Assembly: GCF_004366595.1 (NCBI RefSeq)
Contig: NZ_SORE01000012.1
Span: 124,001 to 188,000 of the forward strand
Source: Paraburkholderia rhizosphaerae
Lineage (GTDB): Bacteria; Pseudomonadota; Gammaproteobacteria; Burkholderiales; Burkholderiaceae
Length of the DNA: 64,000 nt
Direction: 5' to 3'
Position 1 is the stretch's first letter, and every line of letters begins with the position of its first letter. Made by a program: the position numbers and the translations under genes. Shown here piece by piece: positions 47,637 through 57,023 of the stretch. The notes beneath the pieces are model-generated. The model worked only from the letters and a program-made list of their open reading frames with translations. It was not told the DNA's origin and ran no database searches.

Positions 47637-48644
47637 TCATCGCAAATTAAGCTTCCCGCCGAGAACCATCGCGTGAACTGCCGCACTGCCGACCGCCGCG
47701 CCGAACTTGCGCGCGACACGGTCGGTGATGCTTTCCTTCACCGTGTAATCGACGATATCGGGCGCCTTGATGATTTCGCGCGCGACATAGTCGGTGTCAC
47801 CCAGGCCATCGGCGAGCCCCAGGTCGATGCTCTTCTGGCCGGTCCAGAACAGGCCTGAGAAAATATCCGGTGTTTCATGCAGGCGCTTGCCGCGCCCCTG
47901 ACGCACCGCATCGATAAATTGCGCATGGATTTCATCGAGCATCTGCTGCGCATGCGCGTCCATCTTCGGCGTTTCAGGCGAGAACGGATCGAAAAAGCCC
48001 TTGTTTTCACCGGATGTATGCAGACGCCGCTGCACACCGAGCTTGTCCATCAGGCCAGTAAACCCAAAACCGTCCATCAGCACGCCGATCGAGCCGACGA
48101 TGCTCGCCTTGTCGACATAGATCTTGTCCGCCGCCGCCGCCGCGTAATAGCCACCGGACGCGCACATATCGCCGACCACCACATACAGCGGAATCGACGG
48201 ATGCTTGCTGCGCAGCCGGCGAATCTCGTTGTAGATGATGCCCGCCTGCACCGGACTGCCGCCAGGACTATTGCAACGCAGGATCACACCCGCGGTGCCC
48301 GCGTCCTCGAACGCGTCATCTAGCGCGGAGTTGATGTCCTCGGCGTTCGCATTGGTGTCCGCCGAAATCTCGCCGTCGAGCGTGATCAGCGCGGTATGGC
48401 GGCCGGTCGAGACATGGTCCCCGCTCAGATCGAAAACGCCCCAGCCGATGATGACGAGGACCGCGAGCCACACAAAACGAAAAAAGATGCGCCAGCGCCG
48501 CGCCGCACGTTGCTCGGTGATCGCGGCCAGCGCGATACGTTCGAGCGCGGCGCGCTCCCAGCCGGGCTCCCGGCTGGATTCGCGGCCAGGCGCGGGCTTG
48601 CGGTCGGCCGGTTCGTTGGAATCGGGAGTGAGATTGTCAGACAT
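47637..48644 (-). CDS. sppA: Signal peptide peptidase SppA, S49 family
   Basis: A 335-residue membrane-bound serine protease that degrades cleaved signal peptides. One transmembrane helix near residues 52-68 (FFRFVWLAVLVIIGWGVF) follows a charged cytoplasmic start. The S49 core has CNSPGGSPVQAG, the catalytic Ser in GDMCASGGYYAAAAADKI and the catalytic Lys/SIGV region in VGSIGVLMD. It has a single S49 domain, like the short SppA type. It ends the rluC-HAD-Rieske-sppA transcript. Confidence 0.94.
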   Translation of the reverse strand: MSDNLTPDSNEPADRKPAPGRESSREPGWERAALERIALAAITEQRAARRWRIFFRFVWLAVLVIIGWGVFDLSGDHVSTGRHTALITLDGEISADTNANAEDINSALDDAFEDAGTAGVILRCNSPGGSPVQAGIIYNEIRRLRSKHPSIPLYVVVGDMCASGGYYAAAAADKIYVDKASIVGSIGVLMDGFGFTGLMDKLGVQRRLHTSGENKGFFDPFSPETPKMDAHAQQMLDEIHAQFIDAVRQGRGKRLHETPDIFSGLFWTGQKSIDLGLADGLGDTDYVAREIIKAPDIVDYTVKESITDRVARKFGAAVGSAAVHAMVLGGKLNLR

Positions 48645-48695
48645 GCGTTGCCGCCAGCATTGATTGGAATGTTCGGGAGAGTGATCGACGCTACT

Positions 48696-49112
48696 TCAGC
48701 GCGCTTCGGGTGCGGCGCAAACCGGCCGAAGCTCATCGTCCGGCAGCCAGAAAACCGCCCGACCAGCGGGCGTTTCGCGCTCTTCGACCCGCACCGCGCG
48801 CAGCCTGCCGCCGCGGCACGGACCGCCGACGCATTTCCCCGTGTCCGGCGCGTAGATCGCACCGTGCGTCGAGCAGATCAAGTATAAGCCTGACGATTCG
48901 AAGAACTGACCTTCGACCCAGTCGAGCTCCATCGGCACGTGCGCACAGCGGTTCAGGTAACCGTATGCGATGCCATCGTAGCGCACGAAGAATACAACGA
49001 CGTTACCGCCGCCATAGGTCGCGTCGCGCCGTACGCCCGCGCCGCCGTCGACGAGTTCGTCCGATGCGCAAATGCGCACCGATTCGACCGCTCCACTGCC
49101 CGCGCTCATCAT
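48696..49112 (-). CDS. Rieske [2Fe-2S] domain protein
   Basis: A 138-residue protein consisting mainly of one Rieske domain. The ligand pairs are CAH in LNRCAHVPMELDW and CSTH in LICSTHGAIYAPDTGKC, in the C-x-H...C-x-x-H arrangement that holds the cluster. No oxygenase catalytic domain is attached and no signal peptide is visible, so it resembles a cytoplasmic ferredoxin-like electron carrier. The start codons ATGATG overlap the stop of the HAD gene. Confidence 0.88.
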   Translation of the reverse strand: MMSAGSGAVESVRICASDELVDGGAGVRRDATYGGGNVVVFFVRYDGIAYGYLNRCAHVPMELDWVEGQFFESSGLYLICSTHGAIYAPDTGKCVGGPCRGGRLRAVRVEERETPAGRAVFWLPDDELRPVCAAPEAR

Positions 49113-49768
49113 GCGTGCTCGCGTAGCCAGTCGGACAGCGAGCCGATATTGTCAGCGATGAATTTCGGCGCGAACGGCGTCAGCGAGTCTGCCGGATGCG
49201 CGCCGTAAGCCACACCGACGCCGGCGACGCCCGCGTTCGCCGCCATCTGCAGATCGTGCGTGGTGTCACCGATCATCACCGTGCGAGCCGGATCCTGCCC
49301 CAGTTCGCGCGTCAGTTCGTGCAGCATCGCGGGATGTGGCTTCGAAAACGTCTCATCGGCGCAGCGGGTGCCGTCGAAGAGACTCGTGAGCCGCGCCTGA
49401 TCGAGCGCGCGGTTCAGGCCGACGCGGCTCTTGCCGGTCGCGATGCCAAGCAGGTAACCGGTGTCGCGCAGTTCAACGAGCATTTCGCGCGCACCCGCGA
49501 AAAGCTCGGTAGTCGGATCTTTCACGAGGAAGTGGAACCGGTAGCGTTCGGCGAGGCGCGGGTAATCGGCCGGATCGAGCGTCGGCGCCGCGATGTGCAG
49601 CGCATCGCGCAGACCGAGACCGATCACGAAGCTCGCCGCCTCGGTGGCCGGCACCGGCAGCCCGAGATCGCGGCACGCGGCCTGAATGCTGCGCGCGATA
49701 TGCGCGGTCGAATCCATCAGCGTGCCGTCCCAGTCGAAGACGATCAGATCAAATTGCTGTCGAGCCAT
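49109..49768 (-). CDS. HAD-IA phosphatase, phosphoglycolate phosphatase-like
   Basis: A 219-residue HAD hydrolase. Motif I is FDWDGTLMDS (Asp nucleophile and acid/base Asp), motif II is LGIATGKS, motif III includes the KPHP lysine, and motif IV is VMIGDTTHDLQMAANAG. The alpha-helical cap follows motif I, as in Gph and related enzymes. The substrate is not certain. It begins inside the last 20 bases of rluC, so the genes are cotranscribed; the same pairing occurs in many Burkholderiales. Confidence 0.9.
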   Translation of the reverse strand: MARQQFDLIVFDWDGTLMDSTAHIARSIQAACRDLGLPVPATEAASFVIGLGLRDALHIAAPTLDPADYPRLAERYRFHFLVKDPTTELFAGAREMLVELRDTGYLLGIATGKSRVGLNRALDQARLTSLFDGTRCADETFSKPHPAMLHELTRELGQDPARTVMIGDTTHDLQMAANAGVAGVGVAYGAHPADSLTPFAPKFIADNIGSLSDWLREHA

Positions 49769-50792
49769 GCGTGTGCGTCTCGTTATTTGAGGAAATCTGT
49801 CCGTTCAGTTCGGCCAACTGCTCGACGAAGCGCCGGCACTCGGCCGGCAGCGGCGCATCGAACTGCAACGTTTCGCCCGTCGCCGGATGCGTCAGCTTCA
49901 ACCGGTGCGCGTGCAGGAACATACGTTTTAACCCCGGCACCGCGTTCGCGCGGGCGAGCGCTTTATTCAGCGCGAAATCGCCGTACTTCGCATCGCCGAC
50001 GATCGGCAAGCCCAGATGCGCCAGATGGACGCGTATCTGATGGGTGCGCCCCGTTTTCAGTTCCGCTTCCATCAGCGCGTAGCCCGGCCAGCGGTCCACC
50101 AGATTAAACACCGTATGTGACGGCAGGCCGTCCGGCTGGACCCGCACGCGCCGCTCGCCATCCGGCAGCAAATATTTATGCAGCGGCTCCTTGACCGCAC
50201 GGCGGCGGCCCCAGTCGCTCGCCCACTCGCCGTGCCCGCACGCGTAATAGCGCTTGTCGATCCGGTTCTCGCGAATCTGCTCATGCAGATCGACCAGCGC
50301 CGCGCGCTTTTTCGCGAGCATCAGCACGCCGGACGTCTCGCGGTCGAGCCGATGCACCAATTCGAGGAATTTTGCTTGCGGCCGCGCGGCGCGCAACTGC
50401 TCGATCACGCCGAACGCGACCCCGCTGCCGCCATGCACGGCGACGCCGGCCGGCTTGTCGATCACGAGCAGGTGCTCATCCTCATACAAAACTGTGAAAT
50501 GCGCGGACGGAGGCGGCAGCGGTTTCGCGTCGGCCGCCGCATGCGCGATGCGAACCGGCGGCACCCGCACCAGATCGCCGTACGCAAGCCTGTACTGCGC
50601 ATCGACCCTGCCCTTGTTCACCCGTACTTCCCCGCTGCGCAGAATTCGATAAATATGGCTTTTCGGCACACCTTTACAGATGCGCAACAAAAAATTATCG
50701 ATCCGCTGACCGGCCGCGCTGTCGTCGATTTTGATCATCGACACTTGATCACTTGCGACCGGTTTCTGGGAAATTTTGCCTAACTCTTTCAT
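49749..50792 (-). CDS. rluC: 23S rRNA pseudouridine synthase RluC
   Basis: RluC converts three uridines of 23S rRNA (955, 2504 and 2580 in E. coli numbering) to pseudouridine. An S4 RNA-binding domain spans about residues 28-85 (GQRIDNFLLRICKGVPKSHIYRIL). The catalytic loop is HRLDRETSG with Asp150, and later AELKTGRTHQIRVHLAHLG and VGDAKYGD follow. The ATG at 50792 starts 18 residues before the conserved part. The candidate rne promoter overlaps this start on the other strand. Confidence 0.94.
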   Translation of the reverse strand: MKELGKISQKPVASDQVSMIKIDDSAAGQRIDNFLLRICKGVPKSHIYRILRSGEVRVNKGRVDAQYRLAYGDLVRVPPVRIAHAAADAKPLPPPSAHFTVLYEDEHLLVIDKPAGVAVHGGSGVAFGVIEQLRAARPQAKFLELVHRLDRETSGVLMLAKKRAALVDLHEQIRENRIDKRYYACGHGEWASDWGRRRAVKEPLHKYLLPDGERRVRVQPDGLPSHTVFNLVDRWPGYALMEAELKTGRTHQIRVHLAHLGLPIVGDAKYGDFALNKALARANAVPGLKRMFLHAHRLKLTHPATGETLQFDAPLPAECRRFVEQLAELNGQISSNNETHTHGSTAI

Positions 50793-50804
50793 TCTGAATA
50801 TAAT
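50776..50804 (+). promoter_or_regulatory. Candidate sigma-70 promoter of rne
   Basis: TTGCCT (50776-50781) and TATAAT (50799-50804) are separated by exactly 17 bases. The -10 is a perfect match and the -35 matches four of six. It points toward rne. Transcription would start near 50811, about 835 bases before the rne start codon. Confidence 0.65.
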
Positions 50805-51646
50805 TTGCCCAGCAGTCTGAGGCGGGTGGTGGGTTCGACCGGCGCGATGAAACCGGCGTACTAGCCGAACCGCGGGCGGATTGCATAGGTGCAGGTGTTA
50901 AACCGACATTTTACTTGCGCCAGGGGCGGGTTGCTCACCCCGAAAATGAGATGCAACAAGTTGCACGCACGGAAGCCGTATCCGGCAGGGACAGCGCCCA
51001 GAGGCGCGTTCGGTCGGGACAGCTTCCGCGGTAACGGAATTTTGGTCAAAAAGAATTTGACTGGCGAGCCCCGGCATCGGGCAGTCGCTTACCGGCCTGA
51101 CTTCGGGCCCGGACCTCGCGTTTGAACCTCCGGTTCGAACGCAGACTCTGGCGCCCGGTTCTGATTCCCGGTAGCGGTTCGATGCGAGGCGCGCCGGTGG
51201 CGAAAATACGGCGAGCGCCCCTGTCGTCCTGCGAAAAAGCAGGATTTGGCGACGTCAAAAATTCAGGCGAGACAGTTTCGAGCGGATATCGCGCTGCCAG
51301 CGAATCCCATGCTGCGCCAGACCGCAGCCTTCGCCCGTCCGGTCACGCGCCCAGTTGGCGCCCGGTGGGAATGGATGAAGGCGTATGCAGACGGTCGGCC
51401 GGGCTCATAGCGTGTCGTGCCGTTTTATTTGAAGCCGTGTTCGCATGTGCCCTGCGGCAGTCGTCCATTTCTTGCGGACGGCGCCCTCCTAAGGCAATTC
51501 TCCCGCCATGATTCCCGCTCCAGCGTGCTTGTGAAAACACAATAAGGCGCGGCTTGCCGCTGCCCGTCGTCCGGCGCTGAGGTTGCATCCGCAATCTTGT
51601 CGTTTGCCGGGCGCGGGCTATCGCAAAGCCGCTCTGGAGCCGTTCA
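50793..51646 (+). other. Long 5' leader of rne, several hairpins
   Basis: No protein-like frame is found in these 854 bases. If the promoter at 50776-50804 is used, nearly all of it is rne leader RNA. Hairpins include TGCAAC/GTTGCA (50952-50965), an 11-bp stem at 51118-51142 with one mismatch, and TCCTGC/GCAGGA around an A-rich loop (51227-51244). E. coli rne also has a long, structured leader through which RNase E controls its own mRNA; here the resemblance is in arrangement only. Confidence 0.55.
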
Positions 51647-54600
51647 ATGAAACGCATGCTGTTCAATGCGACGCAGCAGGAAGAACTGCGCGTCGCCATC
51701 GTCGATGGGCAAAAACTCATCGATATCGACATCGAAACCGCCGGCCGCGAACAGCGCAAAGGCAACATCTATAAGGGCATCGTCACGCGCATCGAGCCGT
51801 CGCTCGAGGCCTGTTTCGTCAACTACGGCGAAGACCGCCACGGCTTCCTGCCGTTCAAGGAAGTCGCGCGCCAGTACTTCCGCGATGGCGTCGAGATGCG
51901 CTCCGCGCGCATCCAGGATGCATTGAAGGAAGGCCAGGAACTGATCGTTCAGGTCGAAAAGGAGGAGCGCGGCAACAAGGGCGCTGCGCTCACCACGTTT
52001 ATCTCGCTGGCCGGCCGGTATCTGGTGCTGATGCCGAACAACCCGCGCGGCGGCGGCGTGTCGCGCCGTATCGAGGGCGACGACCGGCAGGAACTGCGCG
52101 AAACGATGGCACAGCTGCAATTGCCGGAAGGCATGAGCATCATCGCGCGCACGGCCGGGATCGGCCGCAGCGCAGAAGAGCTGCAGTGGGACCTGAACTA
52201 CCTGATGCAACTGTGGCGCGCGATCGAGGCCGCGTCGCAAAGCGGTCAATCCGGCCAGCCGATGCTGATCTATCTCGAATCGAGCCTCGTGATCCGGGCG
52301 ATTCGCGACTACTTCCAGCCGGATATCGGCGAAATCCTGATCGACACCACGGAAATCCATGACCAGGCGCGTGCCTTCATGGACATCGTGATGCCGGACA
52401 ACGTCAGCAAGGTGAAGCGCTACCACGACGACGTGCCACTGTTCTCGCGCTTCCAGATCGAGCATCAGATCGAAACCGCGTACTCGCGCACGGTGCCGCT
52501 GCCGTCGGGCGGCGCGATCGTGATCGACCACACCGAGGCGCTGGTTGCGATCGACGTGAACTCGGCGCGCGCGACGAAGGGTGCCGACATCGAGGAAACG
52601 GCCGCACGCACCAACCTGGAAGCCGCCGACGAAGTCGCACGCCAGTTGCGCCTGCGCGACCTCGGCGGTCTGATCGTGATCGACTTCATCGATATGGAGT
52701 CGGCCAAGAGCCAGCGCGAAGTCGAGCAGCGCCTGAAAGATGCGCTGAAGCACGACCGCGCGCGCGTGCAGATGGGCAAAATCTCCCGCTTCGGCCTGAT
52801 GGAACTGTCGCGCCAGCGGCTGCGCCCGGCGCTGTCGGAAGGCAGCCATGTGACCTGCCCGCGCTGTAACGGCACCGGGCATATCCGCGATACCGAATCG
52901 TCCGCGCTGCAAGTGCTGCGGATCATTCAGGAAGAAGCGATGAAGGAAAACACCGCGGCGATCCATTGCCAGGTGCCGGTCGAGGTCACCGCCTTCCTGC
53001 TGAACGAAAAGCGCTCGGAAATCAACAAGATCGAGTCGCGCTTCAAGGTCAACGTCGTGCTGGTGCCGAACAAGCACCTCGACACGCCGCACTACAAGCT
53101 CGAGCGTCTGCGTCATGACGATGCGCGCCTCGACGACCCGCGCGCGTCGTGGAAGATGGCCGAGGAAGCAGCCCGCGAGCTGGAGTCCGAAACCGGCTAC
53201 AGCAAGCGCACCGAAGAAATCAAACCGAAGCAGGAAGCCGCGGTGAAGGGCATCACGCCGGAGAAACCGGCGCCGAGCGCCCCGGTACGCAGCACGGCGA
53301 CGCCGGCGCCGGTCGCCGTCACGCCGGCTTCGGGCGGGTTTATCGGCTGGCTGAAGGGTTTGTTCGGCATGCAGCCGGCCGCTCCGGCGCCGGCCCCCAC
53401 GCAGCCTGAGAAAGCCACGCGTCCGGCACGCGGCGAGCGCACCGAACGTGGCGAGCGCGGCGGCGAGCGCGGTGGTGACCGCAATCGCAATCGCCGCGGC
53501 GGCGCGGCGCGCGACACGGTCACACGTGGCGAAGGCGCGGCAGCCGGCAGCGGCGGTCGCACGGGGCAACAACCGCGGCGCGACGAACGCGACACTCGTG
53601 AAACGCGCGAAGCACGCGGCGGCCGCGATCGGGACACCCGCGAAGGACGTGAACCGCGCGAAAGCCGGGATCGCGATACCCGCGAAGGCCGCGACAACCG
53701 CGGCGAGCGTGCGGAACGCGCGGAACGTGGTCAGGACCGCTCGACCGAACGCGCCGACACGGCGGAAACCGGTGCTCGCGCCGAACGTCCGGAACGTGGC
53801 GAGCGTCAGGAGCGTCGCGAACGCCCGGATCGCGTCGAACGCGGCGAGCGCCGCCGGCAGCAGCAGGAGAACGCCGACGCGCTGAGCCAGACTGACGCGG
53901 ACGTCTCTGCGCAGGCGCAAGCGAACCTGACGGGCGGCGCCGCGCCCGTCGACCAGGAAGTGGCGCGCGACGGGGAAGAACGCCGTCGCCGCCGCCGTGG
54001 CCGTCGCGGTGGCCGCCGTGAGCGCGAAGAAGAAGGCGTGAACGTGAACACCGCTGCGGACATGGCCGAAGCGGAAGGCGATGCAGCGAGCGTGCAGGCG
54101 GAAGCGCCCGTGCGCGCGCCGGAGCATACCGGTCGCCACGAAGTGCAGCAGCCGGCGGAAACGTCGGTGGAAGTGGTTGTCGCAGCGGTCGCGACCGAAT
54201 CGCACGTGGTGACCGAGTTGCACGCAGCGGCTGAAACGCCGGCACTTGCCGCCGAAAAGGCCGCGACGGTCGACCATGTAGCGCCGGTTGCACAAGCGCC
54301 GGCAGCCGGCACGACGCCGGCTCAGCCACAGCCGTCGGTGGCGCAGGCGCCGGTTGCATCGACGACGCCGGCTGTGCAAACCCATACGGCATCCGCTGAC
54401 GAATTCGGCACGCCGGCAACAGTTGCGCCGCAGATTCCTGCAGCAACGCCGGCAGCGGAACCGACGCCAGCGCTCGCCGTTCAGGCTGACGTCGAGCCGT
54501 CGAGGACCGATCTGCAGCGCGCCGCGGCGGCGCCGGCTAGCTTCGAACCGGTCGCCCAACCGCAGCCCGTGACACCGGCCGCCGAACCGGCGCCGCAAGC

Positions 54601-54979
54601 CGAAGCCCCGCGCACGGTAGCGTTTGAGACTGTTGAACCGGCAAAAACTGTCGAGCCGCAGCCTTACCCGGCCGCTGCACCGGAGGCCGTAGCGACTCCG
54701 GCTGAGGCGCCCGCTCCGGCGCCTGTCGCGACGCCGCAAGCCGCGCGTGCGAACGGCGTGCACACCGCAACCACGCGGCTGTCGCCGGAAGACCTGCAAC
54801 CGATGCTGGCCAGCGCCGGCCTCGTCTGGGTCAACACGGACGCCGACAAGCTGCGCGCCGCGCAGGACGCCGCCGCGCAGGTCGTGCCGCCGGCACGCGT
54901 GCCGCGCGAGCGCAAGCCGCTGCCGCCGGTCGACACGACGCCGATGCAGCAGGTCGAAACGCTGAAGCACCCGCAATAA
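51647..54979 (+). CDS. rne: Ribonuclease E
   Basis: An 1110-residue endoribonuclease that starts most mRNA decay and helps process rRNA and tRNA. The N-terminal half has the S1 domain ([20 protein letters not shown]), the 5'-sensor/RNase H-like region, catalytic aspartates ([11 protein letters not shown] and VIDFIDM) and the Zn-link CPRCNG with Cys404 and Cys407. From about residue 515 the chain is disordered: Arg/Glu/Gly-rich repeats, an [13 protein letters not shown] block, and an Ala/Pro-rich stretch of about 300 residues. A short conserved piece ([20 protein letters not shown]) ends the protein. GGAG lies 8 nt before the ATG at 51647. Confidence 0.97.
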   Translation: MKRMLFNATQQEELRVAIVDGQKLIDIDIETAGREQRKGNIYKGIVTRIEPSLEACFVNYGEDRHGFLPFKEVARQYFRDGVEMRSARIQDALKEGQELIVQVEKEERGNKGAALTTFISLAGRYLVLMPNNPRGGGVSRRIEGDDRQELRETMAQLQLPEGMSIIARTAGIGRSAEELQWDLNYLMQLWRAIEAASQSGQSGQPMLIYLESSLVIRAIRDYFQPDIGEILIDTTEIHDQARAFMDIVMPDNVSKVKRYHDDVPLFSRFQIEHQIETAYSRTVPLPSGGAIVIDHTEALVAIDVNSARATKGADIEETAARTNLEAADEVARQLRLRDLGGLIVIDFIDMESAKSQREVEQRLKDALKHDRARVQMGKISRFGLMELSRQRLRPALSEGSHVTCPRCNGTGHIRDTESSALQVLRIIQEEAMKENTAAIHCQVPVEVTAFLLNEKRSEINKIESRFKVNVVLVPNKHLDTPHYKLERLRHDDARLDDPRASWKMAEEAARELESETGYSKRTEEIKPKQEAAVKGITPEKPAPSAPVRSTATPAPVAVTPASGGFIGWLKGLFGMQPAAPAPAPTQPEKATRPARGERTERGERGGERGGDRNRNRRGGAARDTVTRGEGAAAGSGGRTGQQPRRDERDTRETREARGGRDRDTREGREPRESRDRDTREGRDNRGERAERAERGQDRSTERADTAETGARAERPERGERQERRERPDRVERGERRRQQQENADALSQTDADVSAQAQANLTGGAAPVDQEVARDGEERRRRRRGRRGGRREREEEGVNVNTAADMAEAEGDAASVQAEAPVRAPEHTGRHEVQQPAETSVEVVVAAVATESHVVTELHAAAETPALAAEKAATVDHVAPVAQAPAAGTTPAQPQPSVAQAPVASTTPAVQTHTASADEFGTPATVAPQIPAATPAAEPTPALAVQADVEPSRTDLQRAAAAPASFEPVAQPQPVTPAAEPAPQAEAPRTVAFETVEPAKTVEPQPYPAAAPEAVATPAEAPAPAPVATPQAARANGVHTATTRLSPEDLQPMLASAGLVWVNTDADKLRAAQDAAAQVVPPARVPRERKPLPPVDTTPMQQVETLKHPQ

Positions 54980-54986
54980 CGCGGAA

Positions 54987-55016
54987 CGCGGCCCGGCCGG
55001 AAACGGCCGGGCCGCG
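54987..55016 (+). terminator. Perfect 13-bp GAAA hairpin after rne
   Basis: cgcggcccggccg (54987-54999) pairs perfectly with cggccgggccgcg (55004-55016) around a GAAA tetraloop. It begins 8 bases after the rne stop codon and lacks a T-run, so it may protect the mRNA 3' end. A classical terminator follows at once. Confidence 0.8.
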
Positions 55017-55031
55017 TGCGAACCGGCACGC

Positions 55032-55059
55032 AAAGCCCGCCCCTGATGGCGGGCTTTTT
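55032..55059 (+). terminator. Intrinsic terminator of rne
   Basis: aaagcccgcc (55032-55041) pairs with ggcgggcttt (55048-55057) around a 6-base loop, followed by further T bases. It lies 53 bases after the rne stop, before the moaA promoter region. Confidence 0.93.
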
Positions 55060-55139
55060 CACAATTGGCAGGCATAACCCGAATCGAGCGAAAACGGGCG
55101 TTCCGCTAGAATGGAGCACTGCATCTCAATAATCGAATC

Positions 55140-56246
55140 ATGTCCCGACGCATCATTCCCTTGACCGACGTCAGCGCAGTGCCAGTCATTTCCGGCCCCG
55201 CGCAAGCGCCACGCGGTGAGCTGCGCGACACGCTGTCGCGGCCGCTGCGCGACCTGCGCATTTCGGTCACGGACCGCTGCAATTTCCGCTGCGTCTATTG
55301 CATGCCGCGTTCGGTATTCGACAAGGACTACCCGTTCCTGCCCCACAGCGCGCTGCTGACTTTCGAGGAAATCGAACGCGTCACGCGGCTTTTCGTCGCA
55401 CAGGGCGTCGAGAAGATCCGGCTGACCGGCGGCGAACCGCTGCTGCGCAAAAACATCGAGTTCCTGATCGAGCGGCTCGCGAGCCTGAGCACGCCGGACG
55501 GCCGCCCGCTCGACCTGACGCTGACCACCAACGGCTCGCTGCTCGCCCGCAAGGCGCGCAGCCTGAAAGACGCGGGCCTAAAGCGCGTGACGGTGAGCCT
55601 CGATGCGCTCGACGACACGCTCTTTCGCAAGATGAACGACGCGGACTTCGCGGTCGACGACGTGCTCGCGGGCATCGACGTCGCGCAGTCGATCGGGCTT
55701 GCGCCGGTGAAGGTCAATATGGTCGTCAAGCGCGGTACGAACGATGGCGAAATCCTGCCGATGGCGCGCCACTTCAAAGGCAGCGGCGCGGTGCTGCGCT
55801 TTATCGAATACATGGATGTCGGCACGTCGAACGGCTGGAACATGGCCGAAGTGCTGCCGTCGGCGGACGTCGTCGCGCGTATCGGCGCGCACTTCCCGCT
55901 GACGCCGCTCGAGCCGCACAGCGCAGCCGAAACCGCGCAGCGCTGGGGTTACGCGGACGGTAGCGGCGAGCTCGGTGTGATCTCGAGCGTCACGCGCGCA
56001 TTTTGCGGGACCTGTACGCGCGCGCGGCTGTCGACCGAAGGCAAAGTGTATCTGTGCCTGTTTGCGTCGAACGGCCATGACTTGCGCACGCTGCTGCGTA
56101 ACGGCTCAAGCGACGACGAAATCGCCACCGCGATCGCGCATATCTGGGAAGCGCGCGCGGACCGTTATTCGCAGCTGCGCGGCAGTGCGCAGGCCCGCGC
56201 GGAAACGGCGGAGCGGCGCGTCGAAATGTCATATATCGGCGGCTAG
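55140..56246 (+). CDS. moaA: GTP 3',8-cyclase MoaA
   Basis: A radical SAM enzyme (368 residues) for the first step of molybdenum-cofactor synthesis. The SAM cluster is bound by Cys47, Cys51 and Cys54 in [12 protein letters not shown]. The second cluster's cysteines are in [33 protein letters not shown] and the extreme C-terminal Gly-Gly (MSYIGG) required for activity are present. The first 25 residues before [16 protein letters not shown] are variable. It heads a moaA-mobA-moeA run on the plus strand. Confidence 0.97.
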   Translation: MSRRIIPLTDVSAVPVISGPAQAPRGELRDTLSRPLRDLRISVTDRCNFRCVYCMPRSVFDKDYPFLPHSALLTFEEIERVTRLFVAQGVEKIRLTGGEPLLRKNIEFLIERLASLSTPDGRPLDLTLTTNGSLLARKARSLKDAGLKRVTVSLDALDDTLFRKMNDADFAVDDVLAGIDVAQSIGLAPVKVNMVVKRGTNDGEILPMARHFKGSGAVLRFIEYMDVGTSNGWNMAEVLPSADVVARIGAHFPLTPLEPHSAAETAQRWGYADGSGELGVISSVTRAFCGTCTRARLSTEGKVYLCLFASNGHDLRTLLRNGSSDDEIATAIAHIWEARADRYSQLRGSAQARAETAERRVEMSYIGG

Positions 56247-56321
56247 CGGCAAAAGCACTTCGCGTACGCACACCGACGCGCCAAAGCACACGTTCTTTCA
56301 CCCTCCCAACTCGCGCTCCCG

Positions 56322-56936
56322 ATGCCGATCCTCACCGACCAGATCACTGGCCTGCTGCTCGCGGGCGGCCGCGGCATGCGCATGGGCGGTGTCGACAAAG
56401 GGCTGCAGATGCTGCGCGGCGAGCCGCTCGCGCTGCACGTGATCAAGCGCCTCGCGCCGCAAACCGGGCCGCTGCTGATCAGCGCGAACCGCAACGCCGA
56501 ACGCTACGCCGCGCTCGGCGCACCATTTGGCGCGACCGTGATCGCCGACACGTTGCCCGATTTTCCTGGGCCGCTCGCGGGCATGCTGGCCGGCCTGCGC
56601 GCCGCCCGTACCGGCTTTATGCTGAGCGCACCGTGCGACACGCCCGCACTGCCCGCTGACCTCGCCGCGCGCCTCGCCGACGCACTCGACGCGGCGCAAG
56701 CCGATATCGCGACCGTCGCGACCGCGAACGCCCGCCACGAGGTGTCGATTCACCCGGTCTTCGCGCTGCTGCGCACGTCACTGGCCGACGACCTCGCTGT
56801 CTTTCTGCACGCGGGCGAGCGCAAGGTCCGCGCGTGGTACGCGCGCCACAGGACCGTCGAAGTCACTTTTGCCGATGAACGCGCGTTTTACAATGTCAAT
56901 TCCTTGCAAGAACTGGCGGACCTCGAACGACACTAA
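56322..56936 (+). CDS. mobA: Molybdenum cofactor guanylyltransferase
   Basis: MobA attaches GMP to molybdopterin to give the guanine-dinucleotide form of the cofactor. The N-terminal nucleotide-binding loop is LLLAGGRGMRMGGVDKGLQML, split over residues 11-31, and later motifs are LISANRN, DFPGPLAGMLAGL and SAPCDTPALP. At 204 residues it is complete. It lies 75 bases after moaA and 87 before moeA, so the three are likely cotranscribed. Its presence suggests bis-MGD enzymes of the DMSO reductase family in this organism. Confidence 0.95.
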   Translation: MPILTDQITGLLLAGGRGMRMGGVDKGLQMLRGEPLALHVIKRLAPQTGPLLISANRNAERYAALGAPFGATVIADTLPDFPGPLAGMLAGLRAARTGFMLSAPCDTPALPADLAARLADALDAAQADIATVATANARHEVSIHPVFALLRTSLADDLAVFLHAGERKVRAWYARHRTVEVTFADERAFYNVNSLQELADLERH

Positions 56937-57023
56937 AGGCAGCGGACACCCGCTTTCTGCTGTCTTCGCCGCAATCGCCCGGCGACCGACGAAACTGTAC
57001 CCGGTCGCGACGTCTCCCCATTC

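Noticed and set aside
51122-51511. A 129-codon frame inside the rne leader
   Set aside because: No resemblance to known proteins and it contains the leader hairpins. A leader peptide cannot be excluded but nothing supports it.
50811-51640. The rne leader as a structural RNA gene such as RNase P RNA or tmRNA
   Set aside because: The conserved cores of those RNAs are not visible, and the promoter and position fit an rne leader better.
51644-55075. An 1143-codon open frame antisense to rne
   Set aside because: It lies fully opposite a well-supported gene. Its product is Arg/Leu/Gly-rich with no family resemblance, which is the usual shadow of codon bias in high-GC DNA.
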